DNA of 64,000 nt, from assembly GCA_965660815.1 (NCBI GenBank), contig CBFIBG010000003.1, positions 46,106 through 110,105 on the forward strand, given 5' to 3'. A program made the translations under genes and the position numbers. Every line of letters begins with the position of its first letter. The first letter of the stretch is position 1. Below are positions 18,684 to 26,713 of this stretch, piece after piece. The notes under the pieces are model-generated. The model was not told where the DNA came from and made no database searches. It saw only the letters and a program-made list of their open reading frames with translations. This stretch comes from Glaciecola sp965660815. Its GTDB lineage: Bacteria; Pseudomonadota; Gammaproteobacteria; Enterobacterales; Alteromonadaceae.

Positions 18684-19301
18684 TTGACTGAAAGAATTGT
18701 AGAAGTCGCTCGAGGAATGTTCATTAAATCTATTGACGGTAATATTGAATTACCAGAAATGCTGATGGAATGTTCTATTTCCGAAGAAACTTTTTACCAA
18801 AATTTTAAAGATTTGAATGCCTTACTTATTGAGATTATGCAAGCAGAGGCGCATAAAATCGCTACTTGTGTCTATAATTTGCCGAATACCCACGAGCAAT
18901 TAATGGATGTATTGTATTTGATGGGTTTGAATACTTACGATGTGTCAACCGATAGCGAAACTGGCCAGTTAGAGTTTATAATGCTTTTGCGAGCTAAAGC
19001 ATTTCCCAATATAGCTCGGCAATTTTATGATCATTATTACGGGCATTGTGTTTCGTTAATACAAACTCAGCTGGGGTATGCTTGCTCCAAAGACCTATTC
19101 AGTGCAGAGTTTGATGACCTAGAGTCAGCAGAAACACTATTTTCACTATGGCAATGTCTAAACTCTGCCCGCACTCGGTTAGGGTTAAGCGAATTTGATA
19201 TTGGCTCGAAAGAGCATCATGTAAAAAGTGGCATTGAAAAGGTGATTATACCTTACATGCAGAATAAAGACGCAACTCTTGAATATTTGAAGAGCTTATA
19301 A
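18684..19301 (+). CDS. TetR/AcrR-like transcriptional regulator
   Basis: Protein of 205 residues. The first 50 residues fit a shortened TetR helix-turn-helix: 'IVEVARGMFI' is helix 1, and 'MLMECSISEETFYQNFKDLNALLIEIM' corresponds to the usual 'A..AGVS..T.Y.HF..K..L' segment, somewhat divergent. The rest is helical, as for ligand-binding domains of the family. The start is TTG at 18684 with AGGAG nine bases upstream, and no ATG is available nearby. The next gene downstream (phasin) points the other way. The ligand and targets are unknown. The inverted repeat at 18467-18496 is a candidate autoregulatory operator. Confidence 0.7.
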   Translation: MTERIVEVARGMFIKSIDGNIELPEMLMECSISEETFYQNFKDLNALLIEIMQAEAHKIATCVYNLPNTHEQLMDVLYLMGLNTYDVSTDSETGQLEFIMLLRAKAFPNIARQFYDHYYGHCVSLIQTQLGYACSKDLFSAEFDDLESAETLFSLWQCLNSARTRLGLSEFDIGSKEHHVKSGIEKVIIPYMQNKDATLEYLKSL

Positions 19302-19422
19302 ATTATTTTTGAAGTAAAACAAAGGATCGCATTGGACTGTTGGGAATTCACCAATAGTATTGTAAGACGTTTGGAATCAAAAGTTGCTACTTATACTAGT
19401 ATTATTATTTATCATTTAGAAA

Positions 19423-19442
19423 GTCTCCGCTTGTGCGGAGAC
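19423..19442 (-). terminator. Hairpin between TetR-type gene and phasin gene
   Basis: GTCTCCGC (19423-19430) and GCGGAGAC (19435-19442) form a perfect 8-bp GC-rich stem with a four-base loop, 22 bases after the phasin stop on the minus strand. The minus-strand sequence after it is TTTCTAAAT, a weak T-tract. Confidence 0.6.
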
Positions 19443-19463
19443 AACGTGTAATAAGTGAATTAA

Positions 19464-19952
19464 CTATTTTTGTTTGGTTTTCAGCACTTCTTCTTTAACT
19501 TCTTCTAGCGACGCTTTGAAACGGGAGTGGATCGTGTCAAAGGCCACCGCATTTGATTGGCCCGCCATAGATGCCAGCTCGTGCATGTTAAAAATCGCTT
19601 TTTCTACCGCTACCTTGACTAAATCGGTCTGTTCTGCAACTTTATCTTGTGGTTCACCCTCGACTGAAAGCTCCTGGAAAACCTGTTGCATTTCGACCAT
19701 AGCGGTATTCATAATTTCTGCTTGTCGTTGAAAAACTGACTGCATACCCTCTATCGCCTGCTTGTTCGCTTGGGCTAGTGCTTCAAGGTTTTTGCGTTGG
19801 CTCTCCACTATTACATTGCCATCTAATCCTGGAATTTTATATTCAGAAAACGCCTTTGAAAAATCCCCCATAAAGTTGTTTGGATCAAACTGCTCAAACA
19901 TTTTGGTTGGGTCAAATGCAAAAGGATTATTGGGTTGCTTGTTAGATGACAT
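19464..19952 (-). CDS. Phasin family protein
   Basis: Helical, Gln- and Ala-rich protein of 162 residues without membrane segments. The pattern 'NVIVESQRKNLEALAQANKQAIEGMQSVFQRQAEIM' is typical of Pfam phasin proteins that coat polyhydroxyalkanoate granules. The N-terminus 'NPFAFDPTKMFEQFD' also fits. The ATG has a GGAGCGA ribosome binding site. No PHA synthase is in the window, so the granule link rests on the family. Phasin-like proteins sometimes act as general chaperones. Confidence 0.85.
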   Translation of the reverse strand: MSSNKQPNNPFAFDPTKMFEQFDPNNFMGDFSKAFSEYKIPGLDGNVIVESQRKNLEALAQANKQAIEGMQSVFQRQAEIMNTAMVEMQQVFQELSVEGEPQDKVAEQTDLVKVAVEKAIFNMHELASMAGQSNAVAFDTIHSRFKASLEEVKEEVLKTKQK

Positions 19953-20112
19953 AAGTCGCTCCAGTTATTAGTTAATGTGGTGTGCAAGTGAGAAAGTATG
20001 TATATGACAGCATTACGTTAACACCTCTCTATCGACATTAACAATTCAAGCGATGTGGCACAACAAGCCTATAGTCTAGTGTTACAAATTTGTTATTTTT
20101 CTTGAACTAAGC

Positions 20113-21072
20113 TTATTTGGAAATAAAGGTTCCATTATTATCTCTTGCTACGGCAGTCATTAATGTAGCAAACCGAACTGAATCATTACTAAGGTTTCCA
20201 CGTGCTTCTCTAAATCCTATTGCATGAATTCTTGCCAACTTTTGCCCTTTCCCATTCGTATTGAAGCGATTGATACTGGCAAGCGTAGCGTCATAAGACC
20301 CACCTGAATAGTCGTCTCCAAACACATAAAGGGCGAGCGATTGAGTCCTGCTGCCATAAGTTTGAAGAGACTTCTCAATGCCTTCTACTGGCGAACTATT
20401 AGAACTTCCAGACCAAGTATTCATTGCTCTAAGTATGGCCTGTCGTTGTATCCTAGTATCTTTGCGCCACCGTCCTGCCGACGCAGGTAGCAAATATTCG
20501 CCATTATCTGACATTACCTGAAATCCCTTCACCTCTGGATGGTTATTCAATACCTCTCGCATACTGTTCACCACTTTACTCCACATACTTTTCATACTTC
20601 CAGAAGTGTCTATTATGAATATAACGTAGTCGCTATCAACGGGTATTCCGCCTACTTCGTCATCTCGCTCTTCAGCGTCTCCTTCGCTTATTGCCGCTCG
20701 ATTGGCTCTTTCTAACACTAATTCTAGACCCGAGGCTTTGCTCGTCAGTTCTTGTAAAGTGCGCTGTGCCCTTGCTATTTCTGTCTCAAGGGCAGTTTTA
20801 CGGTCTGAATTGCTCGCGCTTTGCGACTCAGCCTGACGACGCTTAGCTTGGATATTATCTAATTGCGCCTGCAAATCATTCACTCGACGTTCAGCACTAG
20901 ACAGTGATGTGATATTTTGCGTGATATCTGCCAAATTTGCAGTTTGACTGAACTCTCCTTGTTCTCCATTCTTAGCCAATAAGATAAGCATCACTACAGC
21001 ACCAAACGCGCAAGAAATCACGTCTAAAAAAGACAAGCTAAATACCTCTATAGGCGTTCGTCGTTTTTTCAT
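20113..21072 (-). CDS. MotB/ExbD-like membrane segment fused to coiled coil and VWA domain (second copy)
   Basis: Last gene of the eight-gene envelope operon. I start at ATG 21072, whose ATGA overlaps the stop of the preceding gene. A GTG two codons upstream is less likely. The 319-residue protein has a basic N-terminus, one membrane helix ('FSLSFLDVISCAFGAVVMLILL', about 11-32, shown here in two parts: FSLSFLDVIS then CAFGAVVMLILL), a coiled coil (about 50-125) and a VWA domain. Asp17 sits at the start of the helix like the ion-coupling Asp of MotB, ExbD and TolR. The VWA metal site (MIDAS) begins with DTSGS (Asp155, Ser157, Ser159), and a later 'VFGDDYSGG' supplies the Asp. It ends 'NNGTFISK', close to the end of its paralogue. 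It is probably the periplasm-facing partner of the channel subunit. Confidence 0.82.
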   Translation of the reverse strand: MKKRRTPIEVFSLSFLDVISCAFGAVVMLILLAKNGEQGEFSQTANLADITQNITSLSSAERRVNDLQAQLDNIQAKRRQAESQSASNSDRKTALETEIARAQRTLQELTSKASGLELVLERANRAAISEGDAEERDDEVGGIPVDSDYVIFIIDTSGSMKSMWSKVVNSMREVLNNHPEVKGFQVMSDNGEYLLPASAGRWRKDTRIQRQAILRAMNTWSGSSNSSPVEGIEKSLQTYGSRTQSLALYVFGDDYSGGSYDATLASINRFNTNGKGQKLARIHAIGFREARGNLSNDSVRFATLMTAVARDNNGTFISK

Positions 21073-22139
21073 GGCCACGTGCCTGCTGGGCTAATAAAGG
21101 TCCCTCCGGTATAACTTGCCCATTGCCAATAAAGCGGGCTGGCTTGAGGGTCGCCTTCTAAAGGCAATAGCACTATGTTTGTCCTCACACCCGCGAGTCG
21201 ATTGACAGCAAGAGTGCGCTTGAGGACGTCAACTCTGCACTCGCCAGTAATGGTCGCTTGCTTTCCCTTAAATGGGTTGCAACGCCTGCTTGGAGAAAAC
21301 CCGCTTGAAGGTTCTATCAACGATGGTAATCCGTCTGTCACTATATATAAATCAGTCATGTTGGGCATTGCTTGCGCTATTTCTTCAAGGCCCAACTGAA
21401 GGTTCGTTCCATTTTTAGGAACCAAGCTTCCGATGTGTTCACTGAGCTTTTCAAGGTTCGACGGCACGTTCGCATTATAGACTTTTCGATTGCCCAAAAC
21501 TTTTGCACTATCGTTAAATGTTACAACAGAGACTTTAGACGTATCTGGCACTCTGGCTAAGAGCCAATTTGAGATGGCAACGGCGCGTTGCCACTTTGGA
21601 CCAGATTGCTTGGTTGTATCGCTTGTAAACTTCCGTTTTATGATATTGATGAGCGACTCATCGGTCATAGAAGCGCTAGAGTCTAACAATATGCCGATAT
21701 TGCGCCCTTCGACAATAAGCCCAAGTAAATAAGTTTCTTCTTTGACATCGGGTAATTGAATTGGGTCGTTTGCAGTTTCAGGCGCCACAGCAGCAATTGC
21801 ATCTTCTAATTCTGCAATAATCGCTTTTTTTTCGTCTATTTCCTGGTTTAATTGTTGCTTTTGTAGCTCCAACTGAGCTATCTCGGTATTCTTTTGCTCT
21901 GCCTGTTTTGTGGTTTCGTCTGCTAATTGGCTTTGTTCAGTCAAATTATTAGAAAGCGTTTGAGACAGTGTTTTTAGGGCAGCTAGCTCTTGTTCTAGGC
22001 GTTCAATCTGGTCTGAAGGTATGGGCGTGTCATCGTTGAAATTGACTATTATCAAGATGAGCAAAACTGCGCCGAGACCACAAGCCATGACGTCTAGAAA
22101 TGCTAGGTTAAAGCCGTTTTCTCGCCTTCTTTTAAACAT
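21069..22139 (-). CDS. MotB/ExbD-like membrane segment fused to coiled coil and VWA domain (first copy)
   Basis: Protein of 356 residues with the same architecture as the next gene: basic 'MFKRRREN', one membrane helix at about 12-32 with Asp16 in 'LAFLDVMACGLGAV', a long Gln/Glu-rich coiled coil (about 44-116) and a VWA domain. The MIDAS set looks complete: DSSAS (Asp153, Ser155, Ser157), Thr in 'KNGTNLQ' and Asp in 'IVTDGLP'. This is the membrane layout of MotB/ExbD/TolR stator partners, with a VWA domain in place of an OmpA-like or TolR periplasmic domain. The gene starts ten bases after the MotA/ExbB-like gene stop, and its own stop overlaps the next start by four bases. VWA domains bind proteins or metal-coordinated ligands. 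The partner is unknown. Confidence 0.84.
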   Translation of the reverse strand: MFKRRRENGFNLAFLDVMACGLGAVLLILIIVNFNDDTPIPSDQIERLEQELAALKTLSQTLSNNLTEQSQLADETTKQAEQKNTEIAQLELQKQQLNQEIDEKKAIIAELEDAIAAVAPETANDPIQLPDVKEETYLLGLIVEGRNIGILLDSSASMTDESLINIIKRKFTSDTTKQSGPKWQRAVAISNWLLARVPDTSKVSVVTFNDSAKVLGNRKVYNANVPSNLEKLSEHIGSLVPKNGTNLQLGLEEIAQAMPNMTDLYIVTDGLPSLIEPSSGFSPSRRCNPFKGKQATITGECRVDVLKRTLAVNRLAGVRTNIVLLPLEGDPQASPLYWQWASYTGGTFISPAGTWP

Positions 22140-22149
22140 GCATTAATCG

Positions 22150-22932
22150 TTATTTGTGCAGTTGTGTGAGCAGGTGCTTTTCACAATTTTTCTGTGTATT
22201 TATCACCATCTCATCTTGTCTGTTGTTCAATACATGCAACAGATACATCAAAATAATCGATATTACTAAGCTAACTAAGGTTGAATTAAACGCAACCCCT
22301 AACTTGTCGACCATGCCAGAAATATCACCAGCAACAGCTTCTTCTGCCTTAGCAAGGGCAGAGCCTATGCCCCTTACCGTACCGATAAATCCAATACTAG
22401 GAATTGCCCAGATGAAGTATCTGATCATGCCATTTCCCGACTCTAATTGAGCGGCAAGAATGTCAACGCTGTCTGATATTGCAGCTGAAGCGTGTTGAAC
22501 ATTTTGCGTATTTTTATAGCGCCTCAAACAGTTTATCCATGTGGACATAGAGCTGTTTTCTGCATAAGCACTTTGCTCAAGCTCTTGCAAAGCCCCCGCC
22601 ACATTAAGAGGCTCATTTTTATCATGCCCAGAAAGATAGTCCATAGTAAATAAGGGCTCTTCGTGAAACACGATCCTTTGGTATTTATAGATAATTAAAA
22701 ATGCACAAAATATCCCTATGCTCACACTTGCTTGTTGCTCAAAATCTTTGAAAATCACCCAAATATTGCTGGTAGCACCACTACCGTATGCTGCAATAGC
22801 GGCATTGGCCATTGGGCGAATAAAACCTTCATAGGCTAAATGAACTATGGCGACAATGCCTAGAAAAACACCCAATGACAAAAAGGGTGAAGGGTTCATG
22901 CTTGATTGATGTGGATTATTTGTCTTTAACAT
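22150..22932 (-). CDS. MotA/TolQ/ExbB family ion channel subunit
   Basis: Inner membrane protein of 260 residues with hydrophobic segments at about 17-35, 68-83, 172-190 and 207-232. The diagnostic region is 'IPSIGFIGTVRGIGSAL', followed after a short loop by 'KLGVAFNSTLVSLVISIILMYL', matching the Pro-Gly-Thr-Val and Thr-containing last two helices that line the proton path in TolQ and ExbB. It should form a pentamer around a dimer of the MotB/ExbD-like partners and use ion flow to move them. The two downstream genes supply such partners. The start codon overlaps the stop of the 41-residue gene as TAATG, a sign of translational coupling. Confidence 0.88.
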   Translation of the reverse strand: MLKTNNPHQSSMNPSPFLSLGVFLGIVAIVHLAYEGFIRPMANAAIAAYGSGATSNIWVIFKDFEQQASVSIGIFCAFLIIYKYQRIVFHEEPLFTMDYLSGHDKNEPLNVAGALQELEQSAYAENSSMSTWINCLRRYKNTQNVQHASAAISDSVDILAAQLESGNGMIRYFIWAIPSIGFIGTVRGIGSALAKAEEAVAGDISGMVDKLGVAFNSTLVSLVISIILMYLLHVLNNRQDEMVINTQKNCEKHLLTQLHK

Positions 22933-23057
22933 TAAATATCACTCGGTAGGCTAGCAGGCGAATCTAAACTGATTTGGTCTGCAGTAACAGCAATCGTAAA
23001 TGCTCCAATTAAGCATAGAAGTGCAAATATGATGCTTGCTATTTTTGACTTTTTCAT
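22932..23057 (-). CDS. 41-residue hydrophobic peptide, translationally coupled to channel gene
   Basis: Short gene between the FGE-fold gene and the channel gene. It starts at ATG 23057 after a GGGG ribosome binding site ('TTTGGGGTCGTT') and stops with TAA at 22934-22932, whose last base is the A of the channel gene's ATG (TAATG). The product is MKKSKIASIIFALLCLIGAF (first 20 residues) followed by a 21-residue, mostly polar tail with acidic residues. That is one membrane helix or an uncleaved signal. It may be an assembly factor or accessory helix of the channel complex, or mainly a coupling device. The good ribosome binding site and the overlap are the evidence that it is real. No homologue is known to me. 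Confidence 0.7.
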   Translation of the reverse strand: MKKSKIASIIFALLCLIGAFTIAVTADQISLDSPASLPSDI

Positions 23058-23096
23058 AACGACCCCAAATTCATCAACATGATAGTAAAACTTCAG

Positions 23097-25148
23097 CTAA
23101 TTATGGTAACGAGCGATCCTAAACCCTATATTTTTAGAACCTTCACTGCCGAACTCTCTAAATGCAGCGCGCAGTTCTCTTAAGCGACCAGACTCATAAT
23201 TACCACCTTTTATGACCCAAGATTCACCAGATGGAGAGCCTAAATAATCGGTATAGACTTTAGATGTATCAGGAAGAGAAGTGGTGTAAAAATCATGTAC
23301 CCACTCGCTGACATTACCATCTAGGTCATATATTCCTGAACGGTCTGGTTTAAAGCTTCCTACCGGCGCGGTGCCACTAAATCCATCTTCGTAATCTTCA
23401 AAGAAAATAAGTTGACTGCCTTGGGTACTTTTATCAGCAAAATTACCTTGATTGTCCCTCAACTTTGTTTGATTGCCCCATACATAGACCGTGCTAATGG
23501 TTCGTCGTGATTTTTTCGCGAGCCATTCCCATTCAGCCTCAGTAGGTAACCGATAGCCTTTAGAAGTTTCATTGATGCCTACATATCGACCGTTTATAAA
23601 CCGATAAAATACGGGTAGCCCTTCTTGCTGGCTCAACCAATTACAAAATTGAGCCGCCTCCAACCAAGATATGTCAGTGACAGGCAAGTTCGATGCATTC
23701 GCTGAGTTTCCGGTAAAAGCAGAATACTGTGCTCTTGTTATTTCTTTTTCAGACATCCAAAACTGTCGACTAAATTCAATATTTATTTGATGCTCATTGC
23801 GTCTTCTGCCGGTCTCGTTTGCTGGAGACCCCATAACAAAGGCCGCTCCAGAAAATCGGATCATGTTGATACCAAGTTGTTCAGCCACTAAAGGTTTCCC
23901 CTCTCTTCTTCTAGCTTCAAACTCGGTTAACATATCAACCTCAATTGGGATTATTTGATTCGCTTTAGGTATGACGGTAGTCTTTACACTTCTGTATCCT
24001 GCAGCGCTAAACTCTATAGTTTGAGGGACAGTATTTAGTGACAATGTAGCGGGTAAATTACCTTTTAGCGATCCATTAACGCTAACGTTCGCTGGGATAT
24101 TTGCAGTAAGTTGTACTTTCCCAAATGTTTTGTTGAGGTCAATATCAACACTAGTGGGTTGTTGTTCGTCGACTTTTAATACTTTTTTAAAATTGCTATA
24201 ACCCGCTTTGGTGTACTCGATAGTGTGCGATTTATTGGCATCAAGCAACACGTCACCAAGGGGATATTCGATATTATTTATCAACAGTGTGCCATCCTCT
24301 GGTGTAGCATTTACCGTTAAAACGGCTTGAACGGGCTCCAAATTATATTTTCGTTTTTGATCTAAAAATCCGACAGTTATTGGTATTAACTCTTCAATAG
24401 CTTGCATATTATCTTTTTTAACCTGAACGTCATAGTTGCCGGTCGCCAGCGTTATCTTCACAGGTGTATTACCTACTTCAATATTATTGACTGTTACAAG
24501 AGCACCGATAGGTTCTGAGTCGAGCGTTAAACTGCCAAATTCAGGCTTTAGAAGGACTTCTAGAGTTCTTTTTTCTGCTCGGTTTAAGACTAAATCAATG
24601 GATTGAGAATTAAAATAAGGATTGTCAGCCGTTAATTGATATTCGCCTGGGGCTGTACTGTGTTGAAATGAGCTTCCCACACTTTTTAGTTGACCGTTTA
24701 AAAACCACTGAGTGCGGTCCAAATAGCTTTTCATGCTGCTGTCTTTACTTGGAACCTCAACCCGTGCTTTTTCAATTGTATTGATAATTTTCAAGGTAGC
24801 TAATAGCTCTGCTGGGCTGGGCACTAAAACCACTTGCACCGTGGCGGGGCTACTGCTGTCTAAAGATACCATTGCGGATTGAAAGGTTTGGGCAGAGACT
24901 TTTATATTAACCGAAGCGCCTAGTGAATATACTGTGTTTCCCTGCACATAGCTAAATGACGACAGGGATGTTATCTGACTTGACTCAACGGCTTGATCGG
25001 GTCCAACGACTATCGTATAAGCCCTAACCAAAAATAACCATAGCATAAAGGCAATAATCGCTATACCAGTTAATAATCCTGTTATTAGGTAAATGCCAAT
25101 CCCTTTGCGTTGTGCCTTTTTTATTCGTTTGTCGATATCTTGCGACAT
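23097..25148 (-). CDS. Membrane-anchored protein with three PEGA repeats and a Cys-less FGE-sulfatase fold
   Basis: Protein of 683 residues. A cytoplasmic basic tail and one membrane helix (18-43) place the rest in the periplasm. Three PEGA-type beta repeats lie at about 204-250, 276-320 and 342-390 (e.g. 'GNTPVKITLATGNYDVQVKK', 'SHTIEYTKAGY'). Residues about 428-680 form a formylglycine-generating-enzyme/SUMF1 fold ('FVMGSP', 'PVTDISWLEAAQFCNWLS', 'YRLPTEAEWEWLAKK', 'DLDGNVSEWV', 'NIGFRIAR'). The segment before 'NIGFRIAR', where true FGEs carry two catalytic cysteines, has none, so it is probably a binding module rather than an enzyme. An AAGGAA ribosome binding site precedes the ATG. PEGA domains suggest contact with cell wall or surface polymers. 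Confidence 0.87.
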   Translation of the reverse strand: MSQDIDKRIKKAQRKGIGIYLITGLLTGIAIIAFMLWLFLVRAYTIVVGPDQAVESSQITSLSSFSYVQGNTVYSLGASVNIKVSAQTFQSAMVSLDSSSPATVQVVLVPSPAELLATLKIINTIEKARVEVPSKDSSMKSYLDRTQWFLNGQLKSVGSSFQHSTAPGEYQLTADNPYFNSQSIDLVLNRAEKRTLEVLLKPEFGSLTLDSEPIGALVTVNNIEVGNTPVKITLATGNYDVQVKKDNMQAIEELIPITVGFLDQKRKYNLEPVQAVLTVNATPEDGTLLINNIEYPLGDVLLDANKSHTIEYTKAGYSNFKKVLKVDEQQPTSVDIDLNKTFGKVQLTANIPANVSVNGSLKGNLPATLSLNTVPQTIEFSAAGYRSVKTTVIPKANQIIPIEVDMLTEFEARRREGKPLVAEQLGINMIRFSGAAFVMGSPANETGRRRNEHQINIEFSRQFWMSEKEITRAQYSAFTGNSANASNLPVTDISWLEAAQFCNWLSQQEGLPVFYRFINGRYVGINETSKGYRLPTEAEWEWLAKKSRRTISTVYVWGNQTKLRDNQGNFADKSTQGSQLIFFEDYEDGFSGTAPVGSFKPDRSGIYDLDGNVSEWVHDFYTTSLPDTSKVYTDYLGSPSGESWVIKGGNYESGRLRELRAAFREFGSEGSKNIGFRIARYHN

Positions 25149-25213
25149 ACTATTCCTTCATAGTAGCGTTTTCAGATTACTGAGTTGGGCTGTCATACAG
25201 TGAGAGTTGCCAA

Positions 25214-26713
25214 TTAATTCACTATAGGCTCATCGCATATTAACTTAACCGTTAATGGCTGATTGGCCTCAATCATAATTTCTTTTCTTTTACTTCTGAA
25301 ACCTTCTCTTCTTCCTTCCAGCGTATACTTGCCAGGCTTTAACAAAATCGTTTTTGCGACCTGTTGACCCACGTGCCCAATACCTAATACTACAATGTAA
25401 GTTTCACCGTCTGAGTTAATGGTAACGGGAACATCAAGTTCATACTTATCAATCTGCTCTGACAGAGTCTGGATTTTAGCTGCAAGTGTTGGCGATAACA
25501 AAGAAGGGCCAAATGCTTTTGTAATCGCTGATTTAGCAGCCTCTCGAATTCCCTCGTCTGCCAACCGTTGGGGCTTAGCAATAAATTGATTAATACGAGT
25601 GGTTGCTGACTGCACTTGGGAAGCTTTTTGTTGATAATCAAAGAGCTCTGAGTCATCAAGATAAGTCTCTAGACTATTACTTGCAAGAGTACTTACAGCA
25701 GTCCAGTTGTCATTACTGGCGTATTGTTTTAGCTGAGATAATATTTGAGCTAACGCATTCTTACTCGCCAATTCGTTGAGTTTGGCTTGCAATCTTTTTA
25801 GTCCTGTTGAATCAGGCTTAATCGATTTGGCAACATCTAACATGTCTTGTGCTTGTGCCAAGTTCCCCTGATTCATTAGACTTTGGGCTCTGTTGAGTGT
25901 GTTTTCTAGTTGCTCTCTATCATAGTCTGTCTGCGCCTTTTCAAGATCATCGGACAAATCATTCCTACTCGGGTCTAAGTCAACAATATCAGAAAGAATA
26001 TCGATTTGTTTTGGCAAGTTATTTTCTATTTTGGCGACTCGTAATTCAGACAATAATTGAGACACTTCAGAATACGCGTCAATTCTAGTCTGCAATTCAA
26101 TTGCTTGAGCGTTGGTAGGCATAAGATTCAATGCTCTATTCACATTTATCTGTGCTAGGGGGATATTATCTTGTTCAAAAGCCACGTTTGCAGCATTTAC
26201 GTATTCAAGCGTCTGATCCTTGTGCTCTGCTATTAACGCATTTGATCTCGATAGCAAATCATCATAATGTTGCTTTGCTTGCAAAAACGCCCCTTGAGCA
26301 AATGCAGTAAGCGCTTTTTCTTTTATCAAATTTAATTCGTTGACCCTCGAAGTTTCCCATTGGGATAGCAAAATGGTATTGATATCTGGCTGTATTTCAA
26401 TTTCATATCGGGTCAATGCTTGTTTAAACTCTGTTCTGTACGTTTCGATTTGCTCTGCAGAAAATTCTTGCGCTACGTCACTTGAACGCGAAGATGGCAT
26501 CTTAGTGGTAGTTGCCGAAAAATTTTGAGTAACAACGAATAAAATCAGAGCAACCGCAAGGACGGCGCTAGATACTAGCACCACCTTTTTAATTTTGTTT
26601 CTTTGTTCTAAACGACTCGACTCTATCCGTTGGTCTGGTGTTAATTTTTCACCAGACTCAGACGGAGCTTGCGTTTCGCTATTTTGCGAGTTTTCATTGG
26701 GCAACTTGCTCAT
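25214..26713 (-). CDS. Membrane-anchored helical repeat protein with PEGA-like C-terminus
   Basis: Protein of 499 residues: polar cytoplasmic N-terminus (1-40), one membrane helix (about 43-64), then a long periplasmic helical region with TPR-like units ('AFEQDNIPLAQINVNRALNL', 'ALNLMPTNAQAIELQTRI', 'AQDMLDVAKSIKPDSTGLKR'). The last 70 residues ('LLKPGKYTLEGRREGFRSKR', 'KEIMIEANQPLTVKLICDE') form one PEGA-like beta domain. The start overlaps the stop of the upstream lipoprotein gene by four bases (ATGA), and the FGE-fold gene follows after 65 bases. The PEGA module shared with the next protein suggests that both touch the same structure. It is probably a periplasmic scaffold. Function is unknown. 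Confidence 0.78.
   Translation of the reverse strand: MSKLPNENSQNSETQAPSESGEKLTPDQRIESSRLEQRNKIKKVVLVSSAVLAVALILFVVTQNFSATTTKMPSSRSSDVAQEFSAEQIETYRTEFKQALTRYEIEIQPDINTILLSQWETSRVNELNLIKEKALTAFAQGAFLQAKQHYDDLLSRSNALIAEHKDQTLEYVNAANVAFEQDNIPLAQINVNRALNLMPTNAQAIELQTRIDAYSEVSQLLSELRVAKIENNLPKQIDILSDIVDLDPSRNDLSDDLEKAQTDYDREQLENTLNRAQSLMNQGNLAQAQDMLDVAKSIKPDSTGLKRLQAKLNELASKNALAQILSQLKQYASNDNWTAVSTLASNSLETYLDDSELFDYQQKASQVQSATTRINQFIAKPQRLADEGIREAAKSAITKAFGPSLLSPTLAAKIQTLSEQIDKYELDVPVTINSDGETYIVVLGIGHVGQQVAKTILLKPGKYTLEGRREGFRSKRKEIMIEANQPLTVKLICDEPIVN

Noticed and set aside
20113..22932. Zorya-type anti-phage defence system
   Set aside because: The channel plus Asp-helix partners are similar in principle, but the partners carry VWA instead of OmpA-like domains, and there are no helicase or nuclease genes (ZorC, ZorD, ZorE) nearby.
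23097..25148. A true formylglycine-generating enzyme activating sulfatases
   Set aside because: The two catalytic cysteines are missing and no sulfatase is in the operon.
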